A stretch of DNA of 5,460 bases from an uncultured Chloroflexota bacterium (GTDB taxonomy: Bacteria > Chloroflexota > Limnocylindria > Limnocylindrales > Limnocylindraceae), in assembly GCA_903938075.1 (NCBI GenBank), contig CAJABS010000163.1, positions 1 through 5,460 of the forward strand, given 5' to 3'. The position numbers and the translations under genes are program-made. This document shows positions 5,428 through 5,460 of this stretch, piece by piece. The notes beneath the pieces are model-generated. The model saw only the letters and a list, made by a program, of their open reading frames with translations. It ran no database searches and had not been told where the DNA came from. Within the stretch, counting starts at the first letter, position 1. Each line of letters begins with the position of its first letter.

Positions 5428-5460
5428 AGATCGGAAGAGCGTCGTGTAGGGAAAGAGTGT
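5428..5460. other. Illumina TruSeq adapter sequence (artefact at contig end)
   Basis: The final 33 bases start with AGATCGGAAGAGC and end with GTAGGGAAAGAGTGT. They equal the full 33-base TruSeq read-2 adapter, the reverse complement of the P5-side adapter primer. The first A is the ligation A-overhang. Genuine sequence stops at 5427 and these bases should be trimmed. Confidence 0.97.

Noticed and set aside
5427..5460. C-terminal residues KIGRASCRERV of the secreted protein as a real sequence
   Set aside because: They are translated almost entirely from the Illumina adapter.

Overview
The window is a contig-end fragment of a moderately high-GC bacterial chromosome (about 60% by eye). Genes are packed on the + strand with almost no intergenic space, GTG starts occur, one promoter looks leaderless and ribosome-binding sites are mixed in strength. 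This fits an actinobacterium-like or similar free-living bacterium, but no marker gene fixes the taxon. The last 33 bases are not biological: they match the Illumina TruSeq read-2 adapter, so genuine sequence ends at 5427.

Layout: (1) 1-104, the 3' end of a DNA photolyase/cryptochrome gene. (2) 104-274, a 56-aa Cys4 protein of the DUF2256 type whose ATG overlaps the photolyase stop. (3) 276-1556, a 12-helix MFS transporter with a degenerate motif A. (4) 1566-2606 and 2611-3654, two tandem phosphotriesterase-homology (PHP-type, PF02126) metallohydrolases, about 71% identical by hand count, both with a complete set of metal ligands. (5) 3673-4422, a ThuA-like 'glutamine amidotransferase' (PF07090 type) without the catalytic Cys. 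(6) 4419-4922, a DinB/YfiT-like putative metal-binding protein joined to the previous gene by an ATGA overlap. (7) 4968-5427, the start of a secreted Cys-rich protein of unknown function behind a perfect AGGAGG, running into the adapter.

The genes fall into at least two groups. The photolyase, DUF2256 and MFS genes are coupled by stop/start contacts. A second unit, from the first phosphotriesterase homologue to the DinB-like gene, may have its own start at a TAGTCT -10 element that overlaps the MFS stop codon and sits exactly where a leaderless transcript would need it. In that unit two paralogous TIM-barrel hydrolases, a GATase1-like fold protein and a DinB-like protein are packed so tightly that a shared catabolic or detoxification pathway is plausible, possibly with the MFS protein as transporter. 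The substrate cannot be read from the sequence. I see no CRISPR array, mobile element, tRNA or rRNA. No gene-free stretch exceeds 300 bases.
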